NCBI RefSeq assembly: GCF_009720865.1
Contig: NZ_WNLA01000014.1
Coordinates: 124,001-188,000, forward strand
From: Pseudoduganella ginsengisoli
GTDB taxonomy: Bacteria > Pseudomonadota > Gammaproteobacteria > Burkholderiales > Burkholderiaceae_D
Reading direction: 5' to 3'
Length of the DNA stretch: 64,000 bases
Below the pieces are notes generated by a model. It searched no databases. It was not told the DNA's origin and saw nothing but the letters and a program-made list of their open reading frames with translations. The position numbers were made by a program, and so were the translations under genes. Below, piece by piece: positions 9,578 through 20,181 of this stretch. Position 1 is the first letter of the stretch; each line of letters opens with the position of its first letter.

Positions 9578-10540
9578 TCAGGCCGCCTGGCCCAGGCTGA
9601 CATCGATGTTTGCCAGCATGTCCTTGACCATTTCCTCGACGCCGATGCGGGCACGCCAGCCCCAGTCAGCCGTCGCGTGACAGTCATCCAGGCTATGCGG
9701 CCATGTGTCCGCAATGGCCTGACGGCTGTCCGGCTTGTATTCGATCTTGAATCCCGGCACGGCGCGAGTGATCGCCTCGGCCAGTTGCGCAGGATTGAAC
9801 GATACGCCGGCCACATTATAGGAGGAACGGACTTTAATTTGCGAGGCCGGTGCATCCATCAATTCAATCGTGGCGCGGATGGCGTCCGGCATATAGATCA
9901 TCGGCAAGGTGGTTTGCGGCCCGAGGAAGCATTGGTACGTTTCCCCCTTCAGCGCCGCGTGGAAAATCGCGATCGCATAATCCGTGGTGCCGCCGCCCGG
10001 AGGCGACTTGAAACTGATGATGCCCGGATAGCGGATGCTGCGCACATCGACGCCATATTTGAGGAAGTAGTATTCGCACAGGCGCTCGCCGGCCAGCTTG
10101 CTGATGCCATAGATCGTCGTCGGGTCCATGACGGTCAACTGCGGCGTTTCATTTTGCGGCGTATTCGGGCCAAACGCGGCAATCGACGAGGGCCAGAAGA
10201 TGCGCAATGGTTTGCCCTGCTCGCCGCGCACACGGGCGGTTTCCAGGATGTTCAGCAAGCCATCCATGTTCAGGGTCCACGCGCGCAGCGGCGCCGCTTC
10301 GCCCGTGGCCGACAGCATGGCGGCCAGCTGGTAGACTTGCGTGATGTCTTCGTCGGCCACCAGCTTGTCCAGCGCGGTTTTGTCCAGCACGTTCAGCGTT
10401 TGATAGCGCGCCGCGCCGTAGACATTCTTTTCCCCGATATCGGTGGCGATGACATTTTGCGCGCCGTGCTGCTTCGCCAGCGCTTCCACCAGTTCGCTGC
10501 CAATCTGGCCGTTGGCGCCGATCACTAAGATTTTTTCCAT
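9578..10540 (-). CDS. tdh: SDR-type L-threonine 3-dehydrogenase / NAD-dependent epimerase
   Basis: 320-residue short-chain dehydrogenase of the UDP-galactose-epimerase-like subgroup. The nucleotide-binding motif VIGANGQIGSELVEAL is at the N-terminus, and the active-site Tyr-x3-Lys is in YGISKLAGE. RYPGIISFKSPPGGGTTDYA matches the epimerase-like threonine dehydrogenases rather than the zinc MDR type of E. coli. It oxidises L-threonine to 2-amino-3-ketobutyrate, the substrate of Kbl. It lies 33 bases downstream of kbl on the same strand, which strongly supports the assignment. Confidence 0.9.
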   Translation of the reverse strand: MEKILVIGANGQIGSELVEALAKQHGAQNVIATDIGEKNVYGAARYQTLNVLDKTALDKLVADEDITQVYQLAAMLSATGEAAPLRAWTLNMDGLLNILETARVRGEQGKPLRIFWPSSIAAFGPNTPQNETPQLTVMDPTTIYGISKLAGERLCEYYFLKYGVDVRSIRYPGIISFKSPPGGGTTDYAIAIFHAALKGETYQCFLGPQTTLPMIYMPDAIRATIELMDAPASQIKVRSSYNVAGVSFNPAQLAEAITRAVPGFKIEYKPDSRQAIADTWPHSLDDCHATADWGWRARIGVEEMVKDMLANIDVSLGQAA

Positions 10541-10573
10541 TTTTTTTTACCTGTTCAGCGTTGTACGCGTCGA

Positions 10574-11773
10574 TTATTTTTTCAACAAGCCCAGTTCGTG
10601 GCCGGCCTGTTCAAATGCTTTCAATACCGTGTCCAGCTGTTCGCGGGTATGCGCCGCCGACAATTGCACGCGCACACGCGCCTGGCCCATCGGCACCACC
10701 GGGTAGAAAAAGCCGGACAGCAATACGCCCAGCTCATACATGCGGGCGGCAAACTTTTGCGCCACTTGTGCATCGAACAGCATGACCGGCACGACCGGGT
10801 GCGTACCCGGCTTGATGGTGAAGCCGATGCGCTCGATCTCCTTGCGGAAGTACGCCGTGTTTTCATGCAGGCGGTCGCGCAATTCAGTCGACGACGACAA
10901 GCGCTTCAGCACTTCCAGCGATGCGCCGGCAATCGATGGCGCCAGGGTGTTGGAGAACAGGTATGGACGCGATTTCTGGCGCAGCATTTCAATGACTTCC
11001 TTGCGGCCGGACGTGAACCCGCCCATGGCGCCGCCCAGCGCCTTGCCCAGCGTGCCGGTAATGATGTCGATCTTGCCCACGACATTGTGGTGTTCGTGCG
11101 TGCCGCGGCCCGTCTTGCCCATAAAGCCGGACGCATGGCATTCATCGATCATCGTCAGCGCGCCATATTTCTCGGCCAGTTCCACGATCTTGTCCAGCTG
11201 CGCAATGGTGCCGTCCATCGAAAACACGCCATCGGTCACGATGATTTTGTGGCGCTTGCCCTCGGCGGCCTGCAGCTGCTTTTCCAGGTCGGCCATGTCA
11301 TTGTGCGCATAGCGGAAACGGGCAGCCTTGCACAGGCGGATGCCGTCAATAATCGACGCGTGGTTCAGCGCATCGGAAATAATCGCGTCGTTTTCATCGA
11401 ACAGCGGTTCGAACACGCCGCCATTGGCGTCAAACGCTGCCGCATACAGGATCGTGTCTTCGGTCCCCAGGAAAGCGGAGATGGCTTGTTCCAGTTCCTT
11501 GTGCACGGTTTGCGTGCCGCAGATGAAACGCACGGACGACAGGCCGTAGCCATATTTTTCCGTCGCGGCAATGGCCGCCTGCGCCACCCATTCCTGGCCC
11601 GACAGGCCCAGGTAATTATTGGCGCACATATTGATCAGCATTCGCCCGTCCGAGCCCGTCACTTCAGAACCCTGGCGGGACGCGATGACGCGCTCCGGCT
11701 TGAACAGACCCTCTTGTTGCAGGGTGGACAGGGTTTGCTGCAGTTGGCTGTAAAACGCGGCTTGCTTGCTCAT
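10574..11773 (-). CDS. kbl: Glycine C-acetyltransferase (2-amino-3-ketobutyrate CoA ligase)
   Basis: 399-residue fold-type I PLP enzyme of the alpha-oxoamine synthase family. It cleaves 2-amino-3-ketobutyrate with CoA to glycine and acetyl-CoA. Visible are NMCANNYLGLS, FICGTQTVHKELE, DALNHASIIDGIRL, the cofactor-binding MIDECHASGFMG and the Schiff-base lysine region IITGTLGKALGGAMGGF. GGAGAAG precedes the ATG. It is the first gene of the kbl-tdh unit and is transcribed away from the XRE-cupin regulator across a 230-base promoter region. Confidence 0.96.
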   Translation of the reverse strand: MSKQAAFYSQLQQTLSTLQQEGLFKPERVIASRQGSEVTGSDGRMLINMCANNYLGLSGQEWVAQAAIAATEKYGYGLSSVRFICGTQTVHKELEQAISAFLGTEDTILYAAAFDANGGVFEPLFDENDAIISDALNHASIIDGIRLCKAARFRYAHNDMADLEKQLQAAEGKRHKIIVTDGVFSMDGTIAQLDKIVELAEKYGALTMIDECHASGFMGKTGRGTHEHHNVVGKIDIITGTLGKALGGAMGGFTSGRKEVIEMLRQKSRPYLFSNTLAPSIAGASLEVLKRLSSSTELRDRLHENTAYFRKEIERIGFTIKPGTHPVVPVMLFDAQVAQKFAARMYELGVLLSGFFYPVVPMGQARVRVQLSAAHTREQLDTVLKAFEQAGHELGLLKK

Positions 11774-11916
11774 GGTTTCTTCTCCGTGGTGGGTGACGTG
11801 CGCCAGGCGGCGGGCGCCTGCGCTTGACCTTGTATCGACCTATGCTGTACCGTGAATCTCAGTGAACCTGTGCCAGAGTTTACTCTTATTTGTCCAACGC
11901 CTTCGCAAGATTCTCG

Positions 11917-11938
11917 ATATCGAACTTAAGTTCAATAT
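11917..11938. promoter_or_regulatory. Palindrome and ATTGAAC repeats in the kbl / XRE-cupin promoter
   Basis: The centre GAACTTAAGTTC (11922-11933) is a perfect 12-bp palindrome. It is flanked by ATAT on each side, giving a 22-bp near-palindrome with one mismatched pair. The half-site GTTCAAT is repeated in the opposite orientation as ATTGAAT at 11939 and ATTGAAC at 11959 and 11977, spaced 20 and 18 bases. The cluster sits directly before the XRE-cupin gene. It is the natural candidate operator for that protein acting on itself and on kbl-tdh; this is inferred from position and symmetry. Confidence 0.55.
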
Positions 11939-12003
11939 ATTGAATCTTACAGAAGGCTATTGAACTTTGCAATGTCATTGAACATAAAGAAATTACAAAA
12001 CCA

Positions 12004-12576
12004 ATGAAAGCCGTATCGAATAACGCCCCGCCGGAAGTCGGCGCCGCCCTGCAGCGCCTGCGCCTGGCGCGCGGCCTGACCCTGGAAGACTTGTCCCGCA
12101 TTGCCGGAGTGTCAAAATCCATGCTGTCGCAGATCGAGCGCGAAAAAGCCAATCCCACCATCGCCATCACGTGGCGGCTGGCCAATGCGCTGGGCGTGCA
12201 AATCGGGGAATTGCTGTCGGACGCGGAAAAAGCCGTGGAAACCATCCGCGTGCTCGATGCACACGAAACCCCTACGCTGCCCGGCGCGCACGCGGGCTAT
12301 TTGCTGCGCATCCTGGGGCCGATGGAGCTGGCGGGGAAATATGAATGGTATGAATTGACACTGGCGCCGGGCGGCGAGCTGGTGTCGCAGGCGCATGACC
12401 CGGGCACGACCGAGCACTTGACGGTATTACACGGGTCGGTGGAACTGGAAGTGGCGGGTTCCAAACGCAAGGTCAAGCTGGGCGGCACCGCGCGCTATGC
12501 AGGCGACCAGGATCACGCGATCCGCAATCCTGGCAAGAGTGAGGCAAAGGGGTTACTGGTGGTGATCCACCGTTAA
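12004..12576 (+). CDS. XRE-family HTH regulator with C-terminal cupin domain
   Basis: 190 residues. An XRE helix-turn-helix occupies about residues 14-68 (LRLARGLTLEDLSRIAGVSKS), followed by a cupin ligand-binding domain at about 115-185 (PGGELVSQAHDPGTTEHLTVLHG and GDQDHAIRNPG, the two cupin motifs). This architecture usually gives a small-molecule-responsive regulator of an adjacent catabolic operon. The gene diverges from kbl-tdh, so a threonine or glycine effector is plausible but inferred. Its TAA shares a TTAA with the stop of the convergent small XRE gene. Confidence 0.9.
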   Translation: MKAVSNNAPPEVGAALQRLRLARGLTLEDLSRIAGVSKSMLSQIEREKANPTIAITWRLANALGVQIGELLSDAEKAVETIRVLDAHETPTLPGAHAGYLLRILGPMELAGKYEWYELTLAPGGELVSQAHDPGTTEHLTVLHGSVELEVAGSKRKVKLGGTARYAGDQDHAIRNPGKSEAKGLLVVIHR

Positions 12577-12764
12577 TTTTCTGAAAAGATGGCTTCAATA
12601 GACGCGCCAAACAGCCGCGCGATGGCGAACGCCAGCGGCAGGCTGGGATCGTAGCGCCCCGTTTCAATGGCGTTGACGGTCTGGCGCGATACGGACAGCT
12701 GGTCGGCCAGGTAAGCCTGGCTCCAGCCCCGCTCCGCCCGCAATTCGCGTATCGTGTTCTTCAT
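12573..12764 (-). CDS. Small XRE-family transcriptional regulator
   Basis: 63 residues, essentially a stand-alone helix-turn-helix: KNTIRELRAERGWSQAYLADQLSVSRQTVNAIE in two overlapping halves, then DPSLPLAFAIARLFG. This is the short YozG/HipB-like type that typically follows a small membrane protein gene. The ATG at 12764 overlaps the upstream membrane protein stop as ATGA, so the pair is coupled. Two palindromic sites upstream of the pair (13191-13250) are likely its operators. Confidence 0.88.
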   Translation of the reverse strand: MKNTIRELRAERGWSQAYLADQLSVSRQTVNAIETGRYDPSLPLAFAIARLFGASIEAIFSEN

Positions 12765-13174
12765 TGGCGGCACATCTTGCAGCGTATCAGGCTGGCCAGC
12801 GCCGCCGAGCCGCCCATCACGCCCCACACAGTGAACATGCTGAGCCGGGGATAGCCGGCCGATTCCAGGAAGCCATACGTAAACGTCGCGCCAGCCGTGA
12901 CGGCCGCCGAAATGGCGATGGTTTCCAGCACCTGCCGCCGCACATATTCATCCATGCGCTGCACCTGGCGTGCGATGGCCCAGATCATCAGCAGAAACCC
13001 GGCCATCGGCAGCACCGCCAGCGCGGTTTTCAGCGCGCCGGCCTGCATCCCTTCTGCCGACAGCGCCGATACCGCCATCAGCGCGATGTAGAGCGCAATG
13101 CTGCCTCCCAGTTCCAGCATGTAGCGGCGGGCAATACGGCGTTCGTGTTGCGAAACCTGACGATCTTGTTGCAT
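12761..13174 (-). CDS. Four-helix membrane protein paired with an XRE regulator
   Basis: 137 residues with a basic cytoplasmic N-terminus (ERRIARRYM) and four hydrophobic segments at about 20-40, 48-67, 85-104 and 110-130. A short charged loop, RQVQRMDEYVRRQVLE, sits in the middle, and the protein ends in KMCRQ. A strong AGGAGG precedes the ATG. The family is commonly found with a small XRE protein but has no assigned function. The loop shared by such proteins suggests sensing or sequestration of the regulator at the membrane; this is speculative. Confidence 0.8.
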   Translation of the reverse strand: MQQDRQVSQHERRIARRYMLELGGSIALYIALMAVSALSAEGMQAGALKTALAVLPMAGFLLMIWAIARQVQRMDEYVRRQVLETIAISAAVTAGATFTYGFLESAGYPRLSMFTVWGVMGGSAALASLIRCKMCRQ

Positions 13175-13190
13175 GGTGTAGCCTCCTGTG

Positions 13191-13210
13191 ATGTAAAGTA
13201 TGCTTTACAT
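13191..13210. promoter_or_regulatory. Operator copy 1, ATGTAAAG-N4-CTTTACAT
   Basis: The sequence ATGTAAAGTATGCTTTACAT has perfect 8-base arms around TATG. It ends 17 bases upstream of the membrane protein ATG, overlapping the region just above its ribosome binding site. A second copy lies 40 bases further upstream. Confidence 0.75.
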
Positions 13211-13230
13211 ATTAGACTTGGCAAACTGAC

Positions 13231-13250
13231 ATGTCAAGCATACTTTACAT
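13231..13250. promoter_or_regulatory. Operator copy 2, ATGTCAAG-N4-CTTTACAT
   Basis: ATGTCAAGCATACTTTACAT is the reverse complement of copy 1 with a single difference. Two 20-bp copies start 40 bp apart (near four helical turns), so dimers bound to them would lie on one face of the DNA. This fits cooperative autorepression by the small XRE protein. Confidence 0.75.
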
Positions 13251-13268
13251 CGGATCGCGATTGCCGCC

Positions 13269-14543
13269 TTAGAACCACGCCTCCAGTTGCACCCCGGCCG
13301 ACGTGCCGCTGGTATGGCTGCCAAAGACAGGGCCGGAATTGTTGTCCGCATTCACTGCGGCAATGGCCGCCTTGTTCCAGCGCGCATGGGTGATAAACGC
13401 GCGCAACTCAGGACGCGACCAGTACGACTGCCCCACCGTAATGGTGGGCGCGAACGTATATTTGGTCAGGCGCATGGCGTCGCCGCCGGTTGGCGACGTG
13501 ATGCGGCTGGTCCCTACTTCGCCCTGCAGCTTGAAGTTGCGCGTGACGGCATAGACAGGGCGCGCACCCAGCGTGCTCCACGTGGTCGAGCCGCCCGCAT
13601 CGGACTTGTCACGCTGCGCCAGTGCGATAAATTCCGCGGAAAATTGCTGCGTCGGCTGGATCACCAGGCTGTCGAAGATCCGCAGGCGCTTCACGTCGGC
13701 GCCCAGCGCCGTGCTGCCGGACGCCCCCATGCGGTCGCAGCACGGACCGCCTATGCCGGTGCCGGGGCCCGCGCCATACTGGATGCCAACGGTGTTGGAC
13801 GCGCCCTCTCCGGTAATGGCCTGCCGGTGGAACACGGACAATTGCCAGCCATCGTGCCCCGCCTTGTCTTCCGCGCGGATCACGGACAGCGCTGCATCGA
13901 TGGTGCCGCCCGGATTGACCGGCAAGCCTTCATACGTGAGGTTTTGCCGCAGGGCCGACGTGGATTTCGTGCGCAGCCCCGTGCGCGGATCCACGGTGTT
14001 CAAGTCGTTGTCCTTGAAAATCGCATACGACACCTTGCCGGGACCGGCCGGAATGCCGTCAAAGCCGCCACCGGTACCGTTCAAGTTAATGTATTGCAGG
14101 TCCAGCATGTGGATGTCGGGACGGAAGTAATAGCGCTTGCCGATCCATGCGATGCCGCCATGCAGGAAGTCCAGCCCCTTGGCCTCGATATACGCTTTGG
14201 CCAATTCCACTTTACCGCCCGCGAAGTCGGAATTGGGCGTATAGGCGACGCCCCAGATGGTGCCGACAAAGCTGACGCCATTGTCCGCCTTCGCCAATTC
14301 CTTCGTATAGCCGCCTTCAAAGTACGAATCGCATTCGTTGCCGAGGCGGTATTTCATGGAATTGCCCCCCAGGCCGTAGCATGCTTGCGGGCCGTGGCCG
14401 GCGCTGCTGCCGGCGCCGGCGCGGAAATAGCCGTGGAATTCACCTTCGGCGTCGCTGGCATGGGCCGGCAATGCCGAGCAGGCAGCCAGCGCCAGGATGG
14501 CCGGCAGGGTTTTGATGGTCGGACGTTGCTTGTTCTGCTTCAT
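13269..14543 (-). CDS. LamB-type carbohydrate porin
   Basis: 424 residues with an N-terminal signal peptide ending about ALPAHA-SDAEGEFHGYFRAG. It has the maltoporin features GYFRAGAGSS, a disulfide-capable Cys pair region (CYGLGGNSMKYRLGNECD), IWGVAYTPNSDF and RYYFRPDIHMLDLQYINLNGTG, and the C-terminal Phe of outer-membrane barrels (VQLEAWF). GGAGAA precedes the ATG. It follows glpK by 119 bases as the last gene of the glycerol operon, so it likely serves glycerol or glycoside entry across the outer membrane; the substrate is inferred from context. Confidence 0.88.
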   Translation of the reverse strand: MKQNKQRPTIKTLPAILALAACSALPAHASDAEGEFHGYFRAGAGSSAGHGPQACYGLGGNSMKYRLGNECDSYFEGGYTKELAKADNGVSFVGTIWGVAYTPNSDFAGGKVELAKAYIEAKGLDFLHGGIAWIGKRYYFRPDIHMLDLQYINLNGTGGGFDGIPAGPGKVSYAIFKDNDLNTVDPRTGLRTKSTSALRQNLTYEGLPVNPGGTIDAALSVIRAEDKAGHDGWQLSVFHRQAITGEGASNTVGIQYGAGPGTGIGGPCCDRMGASGSTALGADVKRLRIFDSLVIQPTQQFSAEFIALAQRDKSDAGGSTTWSTLGARPVYAVTRNFKLQGEVGTSRITSPTGGDAMRLTKYTFAPTITVGQSYWSRPELRAFITHARWNKAAIAAVNADNNSGPVFGSHTSGTSAGVQLEAWF

Positions 14544-14607
14544 TGCGTTTCTCCTGTGTGTATTTTCGTTGTTGGTATGAGGTGAACTGCAGGCGCGAGC
14601 GCGCCCC

Positions 14608-14626
14608 CGCGCGGCGGCGCCGCGCG
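14608..14626. other. GC-rich hairpin between glpK and the porin gene
   Basis: CGCGCGGC and GCCGCGCG pair around a three-base loop. No T-run follows in the direction of transcription, so it is not a classical terminator. It may attenuate or stabilise the operon mRNA between glpK and the porin gene. Confidence 0.45.
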
Positions 14627-14662
14627 TAAAAAGCGTGTTGAGTCGTGCGGGCGGAGGCTAAG

Positions 14663-16141
14663 TTAGCCGGTACCGATGCGGGCGATGGCTTGTTCCCAAG
14701 CCTGCATGCGGCGCTGCGCTTCGTCGCGGCTGATGACCGGTTCGAAGACGCGGTCAACCCGCCATTGGGCTGACAAGTCGCTGGTACCGCTGTAGATGCC
14801 GGCGGCCAGGCCCGCCAGGCTGGCCGCGCCCAGCGCCGTGGTTTCCGTGACTTTAGGACGGACCACGGGGATGCCCAGCAAATCGGCCTGGAATTGCAGC
14901 AGCAGTGAATTGGCGCAGGCGCCGCCATCGACCCGCAATTCCGTGATCGGCGCCGCCGCGTCGCGCTGCATGGCTTGCAACAGCGCGGCGCTCTGGAAGG
15001 CAATCGATTCCAGCGCCGCGCGGGCAATGTGCGCTACCGTCGTGCCGCGCGACAGCCCGAAAATCGCCCCCTTGGCGGACGGCACCCAGTAAGGCGCCCC
15101 CAGCCCGGTAAACGATGGGACGAACACCACGCCGCCCGCATCGGGTACCGAAGCGGCCAGCGCTTCAATGTCCGCAGCCTGTTCGATGGCTTGCAGCCCG
15201 TCGCGCAGCCACTGCACCACGGCGCCGCCGATAAACACGCTGCCTTCCAGCGCATACTGGCGCGCCTGGCCCACCTGGCACGCCGCGGTACTGATCAAGC
15301 CATTGTGCGATTCGGCACTGGCGCTGCCGGTATTGAGCAGCATGAAACAGCCGGTGCCATACGTGTTTTTCGCCATGCCGGCCTTGAAACACGCTTGCCC
15401 GAACAGCGCGGCCTGCTGGTCGCCAGCGATGCCGCCGATCGGCACGGCGCCGCCCAGCCATGCTGCATCGGTATGGCCGAACATATGGCTCGATGGATGC
15501 ACTTGCGGCAGCAGCGCGGCCGGGATGCCGAGGCAGTCCAGCAATTCCTGATCCCAGCAGCCCTCATGGATATTCCACAGCATGGTGCGGGCCGCGTTGC
15601 TGGCATCGGTGACATGCAGCTTCCCTCCCGTCAAATTCCACACCAGCCAGCTATCGACGGTGCCAAACGCCAGCTCGCCGTTGTCCGCGCGGCGGCGCGC
15701 GCCGTCCACGTTGTCAAGGATCCACTTCAGTTTGGTGGCGGAAAAGTACGGGTCCAGCACCAGCCCCGTCTTGCGCCGGATCGTGTCCGCCAGGCCATCG
15801 TTGCGCAATTGCTGGCACAGCGCTTCCGTGCGGCGGTCTTGCCACACAATGGCATTGAAGATGGGGCGGCCCGTCGCGCGGTCCCACACGACCGTGGTTT
15901 CACGCTGGTTGGTGATGCCCAGCGCGGCGATGTCGGCAGCGTGCAAGCCTGCCTTGGCCAGTACGGCGCGGCTGGTGGCCAGCTGGCTGTCCCACAATTC
16001 CTGGGCATCATGCTCGACCCAGCCCGGCTGCGGGAAAATTTGCCGGAATTCCTGCTGAACGGACGCCACCACTTCGCCATCGCGGAAAACAATGCTGCGC
16101 GAACTGGAAGTACCCTGGTCCATTGCCAGAAGATAAGCCAT
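14663..16141 (-). CDS. glpK: Glycerol kinase
   Basis: 492 residues, the normal length for this FGGY-family kinase, which phosphorylates glycerol to sn-glycerol-3-phosphate in the cytoplasm. The N-terminal phosphate-binding DQGTSSSRSIVF, the glycerol-binding NQRETTVVWDRATG and IVWQDRRT, and the C-terminal FGGY signature region ELRVDGGACANSLLLQFQ are present. It lies 140 bases after glpV in the glp operon; that gap contains two strong hairpins. Confidence 0.96.
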   Translation of the reverse strand: MAYLLAMDQGTSSSRSIVFRDGEVVASVQQEFRQIFPQPGWVEHDAQELWDSQLATSRAVLAKAGLHAADIAALGITNQRETTVVWDRATGRPIFNAIVWQDRRTEALCQQLRNDGLADTIRRKTGLVLDPYFSATKLKWILDNVDGARRRADNGELAFGTVDSWLVWNLTGGKLHVTDASNAARTMLWNIHEGCWDQELLDCLGIPAALLPQVHPSSHMFGHTDAAWLGGAVPIGGIAGDQQAALFGQACFKAGMAKNTYGTGCFMLLNTGSASAESHNGLISTAACQVGQARQYALEGSVFIGGAVVQWLRDGLQAIEQAADIEALAASVPDAGGVVFVPSFTGLGAPYWVPSAKGAIFGLSRGTTVAHIARAALESIAFQSAALLQAMQRDAAAPITELRVDGGACANSLLLQFQADLLGIPVVRPKVTETTALGAASLAGLAAGIYSGTSDLSAQWRVDRVFEPVISRDEAQRRMQAWEQAIARIGTG

Positions 16142-16178
16142 GTCAAATCCTGCTTAAAAAAAGATCAGCAATACCCTC

Positions 16179-16218
16179 CCCGCACATGGCGGCGCGCGTC
16201 ACGCGCAAGCCATGCGGG
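16179..16218. other. Hairpin 1 in the glpV-glpK gap
   Basis: CCCGCACATGGC pairs with GCCATGCGGG (one bulged base), with the inner GCGC repeats able to extend the stem. No T-run follows on the minus strand. Together with hairpin 2 it forms a structured spacer between the binding-protein gene and glpK. Confidence 0.45.
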
Positions 16219-16242
16219 ATCGGGATGACGACAGGTAGCGCG

Positions 16243-16270
16243 CTGGCGGCGCACGGTATGGCGCCGCCAG
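16243..16270. other. Hairpin 2 immediately downstream of glpV
   Basis: CTGGCGGCGC and GCGCCGCCAG form a perfect 10-bp stem with an 8-base loop, 12 bases beyond the glpV stop on the minus strand. There is no T-run. In other ABC operons such hairpins protect the binding-protein mRNA and raise its dose over distal genes; that role is inferred here. Confidence 0.55.
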
Positions 16271-16281
16271 GCCGCCTCAGG

Positions 16282-18027
<1,746 letters not shown>

Positions 18028-18105
18028 GTCTTCTCCGTGTGTTGTTGTAGCCTTCCTGTTGATCCCGTGCGGATAACGGAAGGAAGTTGTCCGCACATTT
18101 CTTCG

Positions 18106-18390
18106 TCATGCTTTAGCCATGACCAATCCCAATACTGCAAAGCCGATACCGGCGCCAATCCACTGGTCCAGGTCCGTCAATCCGACCCAGGCCAGGTTCA
18201 CGTAGGCCGCGCTCAGCAAACCGATGAACAGGCGGTCGCCGCGCGTGGTGCGCATCGGCAGGAAGCCTTTGCGTTCCGTGGTGGGCGAGCGGATTTCCCA
18301 CAGCGTCATTCCGATCAGCATCAAGATGATGCAAGTGAAAAAGACCGCCACCGGCGTGGTCCACGCCATCCATGCAAATGACCATTCCAT
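18106..18390 (-). CDS. glpU: Small membrane protein GlpU (DUF2160 family)
   Basis: 94 residues with three hydrophobic segments: MAWTTPVAVFFTCIILMLIG, RLFIGLLSAAYVNLAWVGL and WIGAGIGFAVLGLVM. The segments flank a conserved charged stretch (RSPTTERKGFLPM, TTRGDRLF). The ATG at 18390 follows the glpQ stop by two bases, with GGGAGGG inside the glpQ end as ribosome binding site. DUF2160 proteins occur in glycerol ABC operons as a component of unknown role, probably an accessory subunit of the permease. Confidence 0.88.
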   Translation of the reverse strand: MEWSFAWMAWTTPVAVFFTCIILMLIGMTLWEIRSPTTERKGFLPMRTTRGDRLFIGLLSAAYVNLAWVGLTDLDQWIGAGIGFAVLGLVMAKA

Positions 18391-18392
18391 GC

Positions 18393-19290
18393 TTACACCC
18401 TCCCCATCGCAAAGCCTTTGGCAATATGATTGCGGACAAACCAGATCACCAGCATGCCCGGCACCAGCGTCAATACCCCGGCCGCCGCCAGCACGCCCCA
18501 ATCCATGCCGGCCGCCGACACGGTGCGTGTCATGATGGCGCTGATCGGCTTCGCATTCACCGACGTCAAGGTGCGGGCCAGCAGCAATTCCACCCAGCTG
18601 AACATGAAGCAAAAGAATGCCGTCACGCCGACGCCGGCTTTAATCAGCGGCAGGAAGATCTGCAGGAAAAAGCGCGGGAACGAGTAGCCGTCGATATACG
18701 CGGTTTCATCGATTTCACGCGAAATGCCGGACATAAAGCCTTCCAGGATCCACACGGCCAGCGGCACGTTGAACAGCATGTGCGCCAGCGCCACGGCAAT
18801 GTGCGTATCCATCAGGCCCACCGTCGAATACAGCTGGAAAAACGGCAGCAGGAACACGGCCGGCGGCGTCATGCGGTTGGTCAGCAGCCAGAAGAACATG
18901 TGCTTGTCGCCCAGGAAGCGGTAGCGCGAAAAGCCATAGGCGGCCGGCAGCGCCACCAGCAGCGAAAACACCGTGTTCAGCCCCACGTAAATGATGGAGT
19001 TGATGTAGCCGCTGTACCACGACGGGTCGGTGAAGATGGTTTTATAGTTATCCCACGTCACATGCCGGGGCCATAGCGACAGCACCGACAGCGTTTCTTC
19101 ATTGGTTTTCAGCGACGTATTGAGCATCCAGTACAGCGGCACCAGCGTGAATGCCACGTACAGGAACAAGGTCACGCCGCGCGGGATGCGGTTGTTTTTC
19201 ACAAAGGCTTTGGCCATGGGTTGGCTCCGCTGGCTGGTGATGCTGGTTGTTATGGGCGCCACCACGCCGGCGGCGCTGTGCGGCAAATCT

Positions 19291-19298
<8 letters not shown>
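18393..19298 (-). CDS. glpQ: Glycerol ABC transporter permease GlpQ
   Basis: 301-residue inner-membrane permease of the MalG type with about six helices. The cytoplasmic EAA loop reads EIDETAYIDGYSFPRFFLQI, where the ATPase docks. The ATG at 19298 overlaps the glpP stop by eight bases. An in-frame ATG at 19217 preceded by GCGGAGCC would remove a polar 27-residue leader and is a credible alternative start. It is the second half of the heterodimeric membrane channel with GlpP. Confidence 0.92.
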
Positions 19299-20177
<879 letters not shown>

Positions 20178-20181
<4 letters not shown>

